Shown: in pieces, positions 1-8,924 of the stretch
Numbering within the stretch: the stretch's first letter is position 1
How the letters are laid out: each line of letters opens with the position of its first letter
Source of the DNA: Vibrio quintilis
Lineage (GTDB): Bacteria; Pseudomonadota; Gammaproteobacteria; Enterobacterales; Vibrionaceae
Reading direction: 5' to 3'
Assembly (NCBI RefSeq): GCF_024529975.1
Contig: NZ_AP024897.1
Coordinates: 2,294,001 to 2,358,000 of the forward strand
Length of the DNA: 64,000 nt
Made by a program: the position numbers and the translations under genes
Notes under the pieces: model-generated
What the model was told of the DNA's origin: nothing
The model's database searches: none
What the model saw: the letters and a program-made list of their open reading frames with translations, nothing else

Positions 1-1457
1 TGTGAAGTACTCTGCACCTGTTTTGCGGCCGACTGAAACTCATCATTCCCGACCAGCGCAACGGCCGCATCAACATCCACATAAGGATTTTCAAATAAAC
101 CCAGGTCAAATTTCTGCACCAGAATCCGGGTCACAGCCGCATCAATTTGCGCTTGTGTCACCAGTCCGGCCGATTCTGCACTGAGCAGATAAGACGAATC
201 ATCCACGCCGCCAAACTGATCAATACCGGCATTCACGGCTTTGGCATAGCGCTGGGCAATCGTCAGATCTTCAACACCCCACGACATACCGATAGGTACC
301 GTCCAGACACTCACGCCCTGTTCAACTTCTTCATCGGTCAGTCCGCTGATACATTTATCGCCGCAATCATTGACGATCGCCCAGTCACTTAACACCACGC
401 CTTTAAACTGATAAGTCCCGCGCAGCAATGTGGTCAGAATCTGTTGATTAAAACCAAAACCAACCTCTTCGATGGATTCATTGTTATAAGTCACATCCAT
501 CGGCTGACCGTAATAAGGCATCACCGCAGCAACATTTGCATCAAATGCCCCTTCAAACGGAATCAGGTGATAGCCGAAATTATTGCCCGGATAAACCTGC
601 TCTTTCCCCCACTGGTTATGGGCATCGAGACCATTTTTCTGCGGCCCGCCTCCGGCGAAGTGTTTGACCACTGTGATCACTGAATCTTTCGTCAGTCCGT
701 CATCACCATCCTGGAACCCTTCGATATAGGCTTTGACCAGGTTTTTAGCCACATAATTATCTTCACCAAATGTGCCTGAAACCCGTCCCCAACGCGGTTC
801 GGTCGCCAGATCGGCCTGAGGTGACAGTGCTTCCTGAACCCCGACAGCCCGGTATTCCTGACGGGCAATCTGTGCAAAATTTCTAACCACAGCAGCATCA
901 TTCAGTGCCGCAAATCCAAGTAATTCCGGCCATTGAGAAAAACTGCCGGCCGCTACAGAAGTTGCATTCGGATCATTGGTGAAGTGATTACGGGGGTCAG
1001 TACTGACAGTCACCGGAATCCCCAGCCCGATCGCCTCCACTTTTGCCTGCAGAGCGTTATTGTCTGTCGCAATGTATTGCGGATCCCCGGACATCCGGGT
1101 AATAAAGGTATTCACATAACGATTCAGCACATCCGACATGCTGTCTAAATCCACCCGGCCATCACTGTCTAAGGTCAATGTCCCGTGCATCATCAGGCCG
1201 GCCTTTTGTGCCAGTGACATTCTGGAAAGCAAATCCGCTGCCCGCGTTTCACTGTCTAAACGCCAGTCTTCATAAGGATTCAGGGTATTATCCTGATTCA
1301 GATCTTTAAACTGATAATCATCAACACTCAACAAGACTGCACTTCTGTGCCCCAGCTCAGGCTGGGTATACGTCGTCTCAGAATCAGAACCACACCCGGC
1401 CAGTATCGCCGACAGTGCAGCAGCCACTGCTGTGACTGTTAATTTATTGTTTTTCAT
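1..1457 (-). CDS. GH3 beta-glucosidase/exo-glucanase lipoprotein, C-terminus cut by window edge
   Basis: About 485 codons are visible and the frame is open to the left edge, so the C-terminus is missing. The start at 1457 has a GGAG ribosome site about 8 bases upstream. The N-terminus has a lipoprotein signal ending in LAGC, with Cys 22 as the predicted lipidated residue. The body matches the GH3 TIM barrel: an early KAGLMMHG segment, DPRNHF, the substrate-binding VVKHFAGGG, and VVLSDW, where the Asp is the expected catalytic nucleophile of GH3. Family members release glucose from the non-reducing end of beta-1,3/1,4-glucans (ExoP-like). It is divergent from an AraC-type regulator and lies about 6 kb from the laminarin locus. 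No GAAAGC/GCTTTC operator was found upstream, so it may be controlled separately. The family is secure; the exact linkage is inferred. Confidence 0.9.
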   Translation of the reverse strand, partial: MKNNKLTVTAVAAALSAILAGCGSDSETTYTQPELGHRSAVLLSVDDYQFKDLNQDNTLNPYEDWRLDSETRAADLLSRMSLAQKAGLMMHGTLTLDSDGRVDLDSMSDVLNRYVNTFITRMSGDPQYIATDNNALQAKVEAIGLGIPVTVSTDPRNHFTNDPNATSVAAGSFSQWPELLGFAALNDAAVVRNFAQIARQEYRAVGVQEALSPQADLATEPRWGRVSGTFGEDNYVAKNLVKAYIEGFQDGDDGLTKDSVITVVKHFAGGGPQKNGLDAHNQWGKEQVYPGNNFGYHLIPFEGAFDANVAAVMPYYGQPMDVTYNNESIEEVGFGFNQQILTTLLRGTYQFKGVVLSDWAIVNDCGDKCISGLTDEEVEQGVSVWTVPIGMSWGVEDLTIAQRYAKAVNAGIDQFGGVDDSSYLLSAESAGLVTQAQIDAAVTRILVQKFDLGLFENPYVDVDAAVALVGNDEFQSAAKQVQSTS

Positions 1458-1942
1458 AGGAACTCCAGAGGTAAAAATGAGGATAAATCTTTTTGATTGA
1501 TTTGTTTTTTATTTACTTTACCAACCGGCGGACAGAATGTTTTACCCGATAAAGACTAAAAATTATCAGATTGTTGCACGATGGGATAAGTGTGAAACCA
1601 TTCAAATTATTAATCAATGACCTGTTAAATATTTGTATTAGTCATCACGGCTCACAGAATCAATATAAATATTATTTATGATGAATGACTTTTATTTTAT
1701 ACCCAGGCAACCTGAAGATGCATGATTCAGCGTACAGCCGAAAGGTACAGTTCAAGGAAAGGGGATGCAGGAATGTCCCTGCTTTTCAAATTCACCTGAC
1801 GCAGAAATAAACCTTTCAGCTCACGCCCTGCAGGTGAGTTAGTTTAGGTAATATTCACCGGAGTAATTGTGTGAAAACTGTCTCCAGCCCGCTGGTATCC
1901 TCTATCTGGATGAAGATCCGAACAAAAATAGAGGAGAAACAA
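1458..1942. other. Divergent intergenic region, GH3 gene / AraC-type gene
   Basis: About 485 bases without a gene. The GH3-proximal part is AT-rich and probably carries both divergent promoters. From 1698 it holds a half copy of the dispersed MITE-like element. No operator palindrome of the kind found at 8581-21702 was seen. Confidence 0.5.
1698..1840 (-). repeat. Partial long-form MITE-like repeat
   Basis: This stretch starts with the TATACCCAGGCAACC arm and continues with the same interior sequence as the right half of the full element at 54548-54813, in reverse orientation (shared blocks include the GCAGCCGAAAGGT-like, GATGCAGGAATGT and CTTTCAGCTCACGCCC segments). The other terminal arm is absent, so it is a one-ended, decayed copy. 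Confidence 0.8.
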
Positions 1943-2896
1943 ATGATAAAAGCAACCGGAATTCATCAAAAAGAATTATGTGGATCCGGGGGAAGAATTG
2001 ATCAGTATCGTTACCAGAAACTTTTACAGCTAATTGATTATTATGATTTTCCTATTTATTTACCTGAACAGGGAATTATCGGGGAAATCTATGAAGGATT
2101 TTCGGATATCACCAATGTTTTTCTCAACTCACCCTCCCTCTATCAGGCGTTGCAGTCATTTATTCATTACCGGCCCTGTATCGGAGAACCCGATTATATC
2201 GGACTGACGACAGACGAATATTATTTAACCATTCAGTATCATTCCGAATTTAATCAATCTATCGGTTTGCGCTCCGCTGTTTATAACTTCAATATTATTG
2301 ATGCAATTATTCATTACTATTCACCAGATTCAGCCTCATGCTGTGAGATGATATTAGATGGTCAAATCACAGAAGATATCATTAATGATATTTCAGATGC
2401 TTTTCACTGCACCATCAAAACCGGTCATGAGAATATTTACCGGATCCCGGTCAGGATGCTTCATTGCCCGGCCAGCCATTATAATCCGGTACTGCAGCCT
2501 TATTTATCAGAAAAGGCAGAACGGTGTTTACAGGAAATACCTTCCACACAGGTGTATTCATCTCAGATCCGCTCCCTGATTCTTCGCTATCTCCAGCTTT
2601 CTCCGGAACGGCATCCCGGATATGGCAGCTTACAGCAGTGGATTTGTGAGCAATCGAATATCAGTCGCTGGACACTCACCCGCCGTTTACAACAGGAAGG
2701 CACCACACTGACACAGTTATATTCCGAGTTACGCTGTAACGAAGCGTGCCGGCTGCTGCAAAAGGACACACACTCCCTGCTGGACATCAGCCAAAGCCTG
2801 GGGTTTGTCAACCAGAGTGCATTTCAGCGCTTTTTCCGCGAGCAGATGGATTGCACGCCGTTGAAATACCGCAAACTTTATACCCAAGCAACCTGA
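1943..2896 (+). CDS. AraC/XylS-family transcriptional regulator
   Basis: A 317-residue regulator. The ATG at 1943 is chosen over in-frame starts at 1871 and 1910 because GAGGAGAAAC lies just upstream. The N-terminal ~200 residues resemble the ligand-binding domain of the OruR/ArgR-type AraC subgroup. The last ~100 residues hold the double helix-turn-helix (ISRWTLTRRLQ, then LLDISQSLGFVNQSAFQRFFRE and TPLKYR). It is transcribed away from the GH3 gene, so that gene is the obvious candidate target, though this is inference from position. The last five codons and the TGA stop are read out of a palindromic repeat at 2879-2919, suggesting that the repeat inserted into or replaced the original 3' end. 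Confidence 0.85.
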   Translation: MIKATGIHQKELCGSGGRIDQYRYQKLLQLIDYYDFPIYLPEQGIIGEIYEGFSDITNVFLNSPSLYQALQSFIHYRPCIGEPDYIGLTTDEYYLTIQYHSEFNQSIGLRSAVYNFNIIDAIIHYYSPDSASCCEMILDGQITEDIINDISDAFHCTIKTGHENIYRIPVRMLHCPASHYNPVLQPYLSEKAERCLQEIPSTQVYSSQIRSLILRYLQLSPERHPGYGSLQQWICEQSNISRWTLTRRLQQEGTTLTQLYSELRCNEACRLLQKDTHSLLDISQSLGFVNQSAFQRFFREQMDCTPLKYRKLYTQAT

Positions 2897-2919
2897 AGAT
2901 ACAGGGGTGTTTGGGTATA
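2879..2919. repeat. Short palindromic repeat, two arms
   Basis: TATACCCAAGCAACCTG... faces ...TTTGGGTATA, a 41-base inverted repeat of the dispersed family. It supplies the final codons and stop of the AraC-type gene. Confidence 0.85.
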
Positions 2920-2967
2920 TCTGCGGTGAACAGCATCAACATTGTAATGGTTCAATGATTGTGATCT

Positions 2968-3002
2968 AAAAAAACAGCGCCATCATATGGGCGCTGTTTT
3001 TT
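2968..3002. terminator. Bidirectional rho-independent terminator
   Basis: Stem ACAGCGC/GCGCTGT flanked by an A-run on the left and a T-run on the right. It can end both the AraC-type gene (+) and ribB (-), which converge here. Confidence 0.85.
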
Positions 3003-3030
3003 GACTCACTGAGTGAGGAGTCTCCGCTCA

Positions 3031-3687
3031 TCAGGCAGATTTCTGATGATGGTGCGTCAGGTATAATACGATATCTTCAATCGTCAGTACCGGCATCTGA
3101 TGCGTTTTGGCAAATGCCACAATTTCCGGTGTTTTCGCCATCGTTCCATCCGGATTTGTCAGTTCACATAACAACCCCGCAGGCTGAAGTCCTGCCAGCT
3201 TCATCAGATCAATCGTTCCTTCGGTATGTCCTCTGCGCGTCATCACGCCTCCGGTTCTTGCCCGCAACGGGAATACATGACCAGGACGCGCCAGATCAGA
3301 CGGTTTGGCCTGCGGATGAATCGCGGTTTTCACCGTGGTCACCCGATCCTGTGCGGATACACCGGTGGTAACCCCCTGCTTCGCTTCAATCGTCACGGTA
3401 AAAGCGGTTTGATTCGCACTGTTATTATTTTCTGTCATAGGGGGCAGTTCCAGCTGATCTGCGCGCTCTTCTGTCAGACACAGGCACACAATGCCACTAC
3501 ATTCACGGATCATCACCGCCATTTGTTCCGGCGTAATATGCTCTGCTGAATAAATGATATCTCCTTCATTTTCCCGGTCTTCGTCATCGAGCAATAACAC
3601 GCCCTGACCTGCCTGCAAAGCAGACAACGCATTTTCGACACGGGTAACAGGATCGCCAAATCCGGCGAGTAAAGAAATCTGATTCAT
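3031..3687 (-). CDS. ribB: 3,4-dihydroxy-2-butanone-4-phosphate synthase
   Basis: A 218-residue single-domain RibB, the usual length for a stand-alone enzyme. It converts ribulose 5-phosphate to 3,4-dihydroxy-2-butanone 4-phosphate and formate for riboflavin synthesis. Visible signatures are the acidic [10 protein letters not shown] motif (Mg2+/substrate loop), [14 protein letters not shown] and the [10 protein letters not shown] segment. There is no GTP cyclohydrolase II (RibA) domain fused at the C-terminus. The ATG at 3687 follows a GGAG site. It is preceded by an FMN riboswitch, the typical arrangement for this gene outside the main rib operon. Confidence 0.96.
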   Translation of the reverse strand: MNQISLLAGFGDPVTRVENALSALQAGQGVLLLDDEDRENEGDIIYSAEHITPEQMAVMIRECSGIVCLCLTEERADQLELPPMTENNNSANQTAFTVTIEAKQGVTTGVSAQDRVTTVKTAIHPQAKPSDLARPGHVFPLRARTGGVMTRRGHTEGTIDLMKLAGLQPAGLLCELTNPDGTMAKTPEIVAFAKTHQMPVLTIEDIVLYLTHHHQKSA

Positions 3688-3796
3688 GGTTTACTCCAGT
3701 TATTTTTATGACCAGAATCAGGGCAAATCGTGAGGGATAAAAACAAACATGCATCAGACGCAAAACCGATCGAAACCGGCGTCTGGTGTGCTTCAA

Positions 3797-3951
3797 TTCT
3801 CTCTCATCCGGACTCTGACCGTCGGCTCTGGCATCTCACCAGATCTGCTGACCCCGGAAAACCGGGCGCTCGCGGGCTCATTCCTGGTTTGCAACACAAA
3901 CCGTCTGTCGGGAACATACCGCCGGTGGGGAATTTCGCCCCGCCCTGAGAA
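3797..3951 (-). promoter_or_regulatory. FMN riboswitch (RFN element)
   Basis: On the minus strand the leader of ribB shows the conserved RFN blocks in order: CTTCAGGGCGGGG-like start (here CTCAGGGCGGGGCGAAATTC), CCCCACCGGCGGTA, a GACAGACGG variant, AGCCCGCGAGCG, GTCAGCAGATCTGGTGAGA, CCAGAGCCGACGGT and the closing AGTCCGGATGAGAGA. It binds FMN and represses ribB when flavin is sufficient. The helices can be drawn by eye, including the P1 closing stem. Confidence 0.95.
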
Positions 3952-3963
3952 TTTTTAATTCAA

Positions 3964-3990
3964 TATACCCGGCAACCTGAAGATGCGGGC
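3964..3990. repeat. Single-arm remnant of the dispersed repeat
   Basis: TATACCCGGCAACCTGAAGATGC is a one-arm degenerate copy between ribB's leader and the GNAT gene. Confidence 0.7.
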
Positions 3991-4065
3991 GCAGGAAAAC
4001 TAATACAATTACCGCAGGTAAACAAGGATCTATATCATAATTGGTAAGATTGCCGGCCGAAGCGG

Positions 4066-4545
4066 TCAGTTTTCCAGCACATACAAAAAGAAATCCGTCA
4101 GCGGATGCTTTGGATTCGGACGTAAATATGTCCAGCCGGATTTCTCATAAAAACTCAGCGCCCGCTGATTAATGCGGCTGACCGACAGCATCACCTGTTT
4201 GCATCCGGCCTGTGACAGCGTCTCAAAGATAAATTGCTGTAACTGACCGGCCAGTCCTGTGCCGCGGAATGCCGGCGTCAGATAAATCAGGTTCACGTAA
4301 CCGGTCTCCGGTTGCGGAGAAAAGTTGCGAAATTCCAGCTGTCCGGCGATCTCTCCGTTGACCCGGACATGATAATAATACCACTCAGGCTGCGTCAGTC
4401 TTTCACGCATTCGCGCCTGATAACCACAAAGAAATGTCTCAAACCCTTCATCAGAGCCAAAACTACACAGATAAGCATCACGGCGGGCTGCGACACAACA
4501 GGCAAAATCACGGTCTGGATCAATTGGTTTCATTTCAGCTTTCAC
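4066..4545 (-). CDS. GNAT-family N-acetyltransferase
   Basis: The C-terminal ~120 residues show the GNAT fold: VNGEIAGQLEFR (beta4), the acetyl-CoA loop in YLTPAFRGTGLAGQLQQF (R-G-T-G-L variant of Q/RxxGxG/A), and NQRALSFYEKSGW, the usual last helix/strand. Substrate is not predictable. The frame stays open to 4689, but the extra N-terminal 48 residues look noncoding. A GTG at 4545 with AAGGA about 8 bases upstream gives MKAEMKPIDPDRDF and a normal GNAT length of about 159 residues. Monocistronic. Confidence 0.8.
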   Translation of the reverse strand: MKAEMKPIDPDRDFACCVAARRDAYLCSFGSDEGFETFLCGYQARMRERLTQPEWYYYHVRVNGEIAGQLEFRNFSPQPETGYVNLIYLTPAFRGTGLAGQLQQFIFETLSQAGCKQVMLSVSRINQRALSFYEKSGWTYLRPNPKHPLTDFFLYVLEN

Positions 4546-4742
4546 GGCTATTTCCTTGTTCTCCGGGTCTGAGTCTGTCCGGGGTTTGAACAATATCCCC
4601 ACCATCAGACCTATACGGGCCTGCGAGCCGTCCATCCGGATTCCGGAGTTCAGACACGCTAAAATTATTGTTTTCTTCTGGTTCATCATTTATCTTCCGC
4701 ATGAATTGCTCCCGGCTGATAACAGATACCGCAGGAAAATAA

Positions 4743-5549
4743 ATGAAATTTCTACTGACATTTTTACTATTGTTCTCCGCTTTAATACAAGCAGAAAGTT
4801 ATTGCGACGAGGGTGTTTCGGAGACATTGATGACAGCCTACCCACAGGCAAAGCCGGATCAGTACGGAGAAAACTTAACATTGCATGACAAACGTCACGG
4901 TCGCATCGCTCTGAATGACAGAATGACGCAGTGTAAAATCTGGCCGGCACATCCGGAACTGGCAATCATTGTCGTGAAAACCGACATTGAATTCGATCCG
5001 GAAATATCCGGAGAAGCCACAAATGCCGATCTGGAACTCTTTATCACATCGGTCAAAAACAAGCGCATTCTTGCCCATTACACAAAAGCCGGCGCATTGT
5101 CTTCAGACGCGTTCTATGTGTCGCAGATCAAGCTGGACACCGCCAGATATCAGCTAAATCCGGCAACGACAGCTTTTGGTGTCCGGGTCACAAGAAACGG
5201 CTCATCTTCCGTTTATCCATTCAATACCGAAGTTCTCAATCTGTACACTTACCGGCAACATCAGATCACCAAAGTCATGGATAACCTGCAAACCAAAAGC
5301 TACAGCGGTGTCAATGAGGGTCAGTGTAACAGCGAATTCAGTACAGAAAAAAGCATCATCCTGATCGGGAAGGAGACGCATCAGAGCGGTTTTGCATCAT
5401 TAACGGTGAAGACAACCCGGCAGGACTTCGCTGATACAATGGATGAAGGCGCATGTGTGCAAACCAAACAAAAAACCCAGAAGGATAAACATGTCATCCA
5501 TTTCAGTCACGGGGCTTATCAGGTACCAAAGAACATCTCCGGGCTGTAA
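4743..5549 (+). CDS. Exported protein of unknown function
   Basis: 268 residues starting with a clean Sec signal (MKFLLTFLLLFSALIQA, cleavage near ESYCDEG), so it is predicted periplasmic or secreted. The mature part is rich in beta-type segments, with cysteines at CDEGV, TQCKIW, GQCNSEF and GACVQT that could pair as disulfides. No family was recognised. An AGGAAAATA ribosome site precedes the ATG. It is divergent from the GNAT gene and shares the short promoter region with it. Confidence 0.75.
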   Translation: MKFLLTFLLLFSALIQAESYCDEGVSETLMTAYPQAKPDQYGENLTLHDKRHGRIALNDRMTQCKIWPAHPELAIIVVKTDIEFDPEISGEATNADLELFITSVKNKRILAHYTKAGALSSDAFYVSQIKLDTARYQLNPATTAFGVRVTRNGSSSVYPFNTEVLNLYTYRQHQITKVMDNLQTKSYSGVNEGQCNSEFSTEKSIILIGKETHQSGFASLTVKTTRQDFADTMDEGACVQTKQKTQKDKHVIHFSHGAYQVPKNISGL

Positions 5550-5664
5550 TGTCTCTCACGAATCTGACCGGCAAAGAATCAGTGGTGCCTGACATACAGC
5601 ACCACTCAGGTCCGGCGTCACTGTCCGGCTGACACCGGGGTAAACAAGAACATCAAAGAGAATC

Positions 5665-5716
5665 ATCCCGGAGAATGTACCCACCTTTCAATTTCTCTTG
5701 ACGCAAAAATGCGTGA
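5665..5716. repeat. Internal fragment of the long-form repeat
   Basis: GTACCCACCTTTCAATTTCT...GACGCA matches the interior of the full element at 54548-54813 in reverse orientation. Neither terminal arm is preserved. The rest of 5550-5792 shows no gene. Confidence 0.65.
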
Positions 5717-5792
5717 CTAACGCCATGTCACCGTCAATGTGCCAATGTTCTCCGCCAGATATAACAACAGGCAGGAGAAGAAAGCAACCCGG

Positions 5793-7133
5793 TTAAAACC
5801 GGGCACTTTTCATCCACGCCTTTGAACGCCAGCGAAACATCATAATGAATCCCCGGATGATTTCATCGGCAGACATACCAATCCAGGCACCGGGAACACC
5901 CAGCCCCAGAAAAATCCCCAGCAACCAGGCGAGAAACACACCGTTTCCCCACATGCTGAAAATACCAATTTTAACCGGGAATTTGATATCTCCGGCGCCT
6001 TTCAGGCCGGAAATAAAAATCAGATTAAACACCCGACCCGCTTCAAGAAAGACGGAGATCAGCAATAAACTGCCGGTTAACTGCAAAATTCCCGGATCAT
6101 GGGTAAAGAGTGACAGCAGCGGCTCCCTGAACAGATACACCGACCATGTGACAATCATCGACACCAGAAACCCTGCTGCAAAATATAGCTGTACCTTTTT
6201 CAGAATCACTTCGGAGCGGCCCTGTCCGACATAATAACCGGTTTGAATCTGGGCAGCCTGCCCCAGTGCCAGAGAAAAAGCAAAAGAGAAACGGGCAATA
6301 TTCTGGGCATAGGTAAAAGCTGCCAGAGAGGATGTCCCCATTTGCACCACAAAATAAGTAATGCAGATTTGTGCCAGATTATAGGAAAGAATCTCCCCGG
6401 CATTCATACCGCCAATGCGCAATATGCGGGCATAAATGGCTTTGGGAATGGTTCTGAATCCCGGTAAAGGCAGCGGGATGTCACTACGGGCCACAATGTA
6501 GCAGAGGATCAGCGTCGCAATGACCTGACTGATCACCGTAGCGACTGCCACGCCCTGAACACCGTAAACCGGCAGACCGAAAGGCTGATACAGGGCAATA
6601 TAGTTACCAATCACATTACAAATGCCGCTGATAAAATTCACCACCATCGGTGAACGGGAATAACCGTGGCTGCGCAGAATCGTTGTCAGCACAATACTGA
6701 TGGTCAGGTTGAAAGTCATCGCACCGGTGATCAACAGATATTCTGACGCATACTGCGCCACCTGCGCTTCCATCCCGTAATACGGCAGAAGCCAGATTGT
6801 TCCGGCCACGGCAAGCAGGCTCAGAAAGGCACCAATCACAAACGACAGCATCACGCTCGCCACGCCTGCCTGAGAAGACTCCAGTGACCGCCCGGCACCA
6901 TTATATTGCGAGATCAGAATCCCGGTACCACTGCTGACAAATGCTGAAATAATAATCAGAAAGAACGTCAGCTGAGTGATCACACCAACCGCAGATACCG
7001 CCTTGTCCGAATAGCTGCTCAGCATAAACACATCACTGGTGCCCAGTGCGGTCCGGAGCAGAACTTCTGCAAATATCGGCCATGTCAGTGCCACGATGGA
7101 CATCCGTTGATTGAGTGCCTGATTTTGTGTCAT
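5793..7133 (-). CDS. MATE-family multidrug/cation efflux transporter
   Basis: 446 residues with about twelve hydrophobic segments, the size expected for MATE exporters, which expel organic cations or metabolites by Na+ or H+ antiport. Typical sequence features are the N-terminal ALTWPIFAEVLLRTALGTSDVFMLS, SSGTGILISQYNGAG in the first half and the mirrored LGQAAQIQTGYYVGQGR in the second. A GGTAAG ribosome site precedes the ATG. It lies 128 bases downstream of the porin gene on the same strand and could be read through from the glucan promoter, but its link with glucan use is unproven. Confidence 0.9.
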   Translation of the reverse strand: MTQNQALNQRMSIVALTWPIFAEVLLRTALGTSDVFMLSSYSDKAVSAVGVITQLTFFLIIISAFVSSGTGILISQYNGAGRSLESSQAGVASVMLSFVIGAFLSLLAVAGTIWLLPYYGMEAQVAQYASEYLLITGAMTFNLTISIVLTTILRSHGYSRSPMVVNFISGICNVIGNYIALYQPFGLPVYGVQGVAVATVISQVIATLILCYIVARSDIPLPLPGFRTIPKAIYARILRIGGMNAGEILSYNLAQICITYFVVQMGTSSLAAFTYAQNIARFSFAFSLALGQAAQIQTGYYVGQGRSEVILKKVQLYFAAGFLVSMIVTWSVYLFREPLLSLFTHDPGILQLTGSLLLISVFLEAGRVFNLIFISGLKGAGDIKFPVKIGIFSMWGNGVFLAWLLGIFLGLGVPGAWIGMSADEIIRGFIMMFRWRSKAWMKSARF

Positions 7134-7261
7134 TGCTTACCCTGAATAAAAATTGCACTGCGCCAACCGGGGGGGTGTTGACACAGTGCAAAGCAGTGAA
7201 TGATGTTATTTCCCGGATCCGCCGTAACCAGGCTTCTCCGGGCTTGCTCAGGCCAGCGGGT

Positions 7262-8545
7262 TTACCACCACATATCAGCCTGAATACCGACCAGTAAATC
7301 CGCTTTATCCCGCGCAGAGCCATCCAGATAAGTGGCCAGGAAGCGAATTTCCGGTGCCGGTCCAAAGCCTGTCGGCACGACAATCGTCGGTGCAACCGTC
7401 AGCTTGTAGTTGGTTGCGTGATCACCAGAGCCACTGGCATCTTCCCATTTGTTGTACTGATAACCTGCTTCAGTGACGATAGAAAAGTTTTGCGAAACCG
7501 GGAACGTTGGTCTGACCATTGCAGAGAACCAGCTGTCTTTGCCGCCGCTGTCCAGATCATTATACTGACCCTCAATGGCGTGGAAAACGCTGACACCGTT
7601 CTCAAAGAAATACCCTCCCCAGACCAGCGCGCGGGCCGATACGTCACCACTTTCAACTTTCTTCATGTTAGACGGCCCTTCAAGTGCACCGTTCCCCGGT
7701 TTCCAGGCATTATATGTTGTCAGCGTGCCGCCCAGAAGCTGCCCGGATCCCAGTCCTTTGCCGATCTGACCGATGTATTTGGTGAAGCCTTTCTCCGATA
7801 AGCCAAAGAATTCATCCGTATGCACGATAGCCGTCATTTCAATACCATTATCGGCATACTTTGTTCCGTCGACATAATTATCCGGCAAATATTTCCCCAT
7901 TGCATGAAGCTCGACCCCGCCTAAATCGACACCCACATGAACGGCGTGCATCGGATTGTTGGCATTGGTTGCCCAGAAATCACCTTCCGCATCATCACTG
8001 GCAACATAAGCGAAATCCCATTTATAGTCACCCAGTTCGATGCCTTCAACCCCGACACCGGTGCCTGACATATCGGTATAGAAAAAATCCGTCATGAAAA
8101 TGTAGTTATCTTTACCGTAAAACCGCGTTCCGCCCCAGAGTGTACCGGTTTCGGTTACACCATCAAATTCAACAAAGGTTTCCACCATCCCGATATCGCC
8201 ATTCGCAGCATCCGCATTCTCACCCAGCTGGTTAACCCCGGCAGATTTGGCATTATCAGCACCGGCCCGGGTTTTAATCCGGATTTTCTGCCCGTTATCG
8301 TTTTCAAAATTTTTCTGCAGGGCCAGTTCAAAATGGCTGTCCGACTCAATTCCCAGGCGGCCTAACCGCTCTTTTGAAGCCGGAAATTTGGAGCGCTTAA
8401 AATCATCATTTTTGCTGTAAAGCCCAAGCGCACGAAAATAGCCGTGAAATTCAAACCCGTCAGATTTTTCCGCATAAACCGCTGGCGCTGCAGACAGACC
8501 CGCCGCAGCGGCCAGACATGCGATGGTAAGCTTAGAAAGTTTCAT
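7262..8545 (-). CDS. LamB-like outer-membrane sugar porin
   Basis: 427 residues from an ATG at 8545 with GGAG upstream; the frame extends further upstream but without a ribosome site. The signal peptide is MKLSKLTIACLAAAAGLSAAPAVYA. The mature start, EKSDGFEFHGYFRALGLYSK, is the classic maltoporin N-terminus, and the protein ends in aromatic W-W as outer-membrane barrels do (VGIQADMWW). Central blocks such as ETFVEFDGVTETGTLWGGTRFYGK and YFFENGVSVFHAIEGQYND fit the 18-strand LamB family. Context (GH16, phosphorylase, LacI operators at 8581 and 8747) indicates uptake of beta-1,3-gluco-oligosaccharides rather than maltodextrins. Confidence 0.9.
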   Translation of the reverse strand: MKLSKLTIACLAAAAGLSAAPAVYAEKSDGFEFHGYFRALGLYSKNDDFKRSKFPASKERLGRLGIESDSHFELALQKNFENDNGQKIRIKTRAGADNAKSAGVNQLGENADAANGDIGMVETFVEFDGVTETGTLWGGTRFYGKDNYIFMTDFFYTDMSGTGVGVEGIELGDYKWDFAYVASDDAEGDFWATNANNPMHAVHVGVDLGGVELHAMGKYLPDNYVDGTKYADNGIEMTAIVHTDEFFGLSEKGFTKYIGQIGKGLGSGQLLGGTLTTYNAWKPGNGALEGPSNMKKVESGDVSARALVWGGYFFENGVSVFHAIEGQYNDLDSGGKDSWFSAMVRPTFPVSQNFSIVTEAGYQYNKWEDASGSGDHATNYKLTVAPTIVVPTGFGPAPEIRFLATYLDGSARDKADLLVGIQADMWW

Positions 8546-8580
8546 ATTAACTCCATGTTCCACGTTGTTGAGCTTTCCTA

Positions 8581-8600
8581 AAAAGAAAGCGCTTTCTTTT
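8581..8600. promoter_or_regulatory. LacI-family operator, perfect 20-bp palindrome
   Basis: AAAAGAAAGCGCTTTCTTTT sits about 35 bases upstream of the porin start, where a bound repressor would block the promoter. Confidence 0.85.
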
Positions 8601-8746
8601 ATAGTTAATAAAAAGACTAAGCAGGCATTCCCCAGGAATAACAAAAAAGGAACGATTGAACCATAATTACGGCATAAACCGGCCTGCTTAGTACAAAATG
8701 AGTATAAAATAATCTAACACAATAAAACCGTGATCGACACCCATTG

Positions 8747-8760
8747 AGAAAGCGCTTTCT
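8747..8760. promoter_or_regulatory. LacI-family operator
   Basis: AGAAAGCGCTTTCT palindrome, the second porin-promoter copy, about 160 bases upstream of the first. Two spaced operators would permit DNA looping. Confidence 0.8.
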
Positions 8761-8823
8761 TGTGCGCGTGTCACATTTTGAGTGATTTGTCATTATTCAA
8801 CTGGTTTTATTTCTCCTTTACCA

Positions 8824-8850
8824 GACCCAGGCAACCTGAAGATTCATGCA
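8824..8850. repeat. Single-arm remnant of the dispersed repeat
   Basis: ACCCAGGCAACCTGAAGATTCATG is a degenerate one-arm copy between the porin promoter and the end of the GH16 gene. Confidence 0.6.
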
Positions 8851-8892
8851 TGTCATCGTCAAGCCATCTGCCAGATAACAGACCAACGCTGA

Positions 8893-8908
8893 TTAAAGCG
8901 CTTTCTTT
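8893..8908. promoter_or_regulatory. Imperfect LacI-family operator
   Basis: TTAAAGCGCTTTCTTT carries one full half-site and one degraded half-site, just past the GH16 stop. It may be an auxiliary site or chance. Confidence 0.5.
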
Positions 8909-8924
8909 TTCAAACGCCTCCGCT

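Noticed and set aside
3226..3549. Frames antisense to ribB and within the FMN riboswitch
   Set aside because: They are shadows of the ribB frame and the structured leader; the sense gene and RNA explain the sequence fully.
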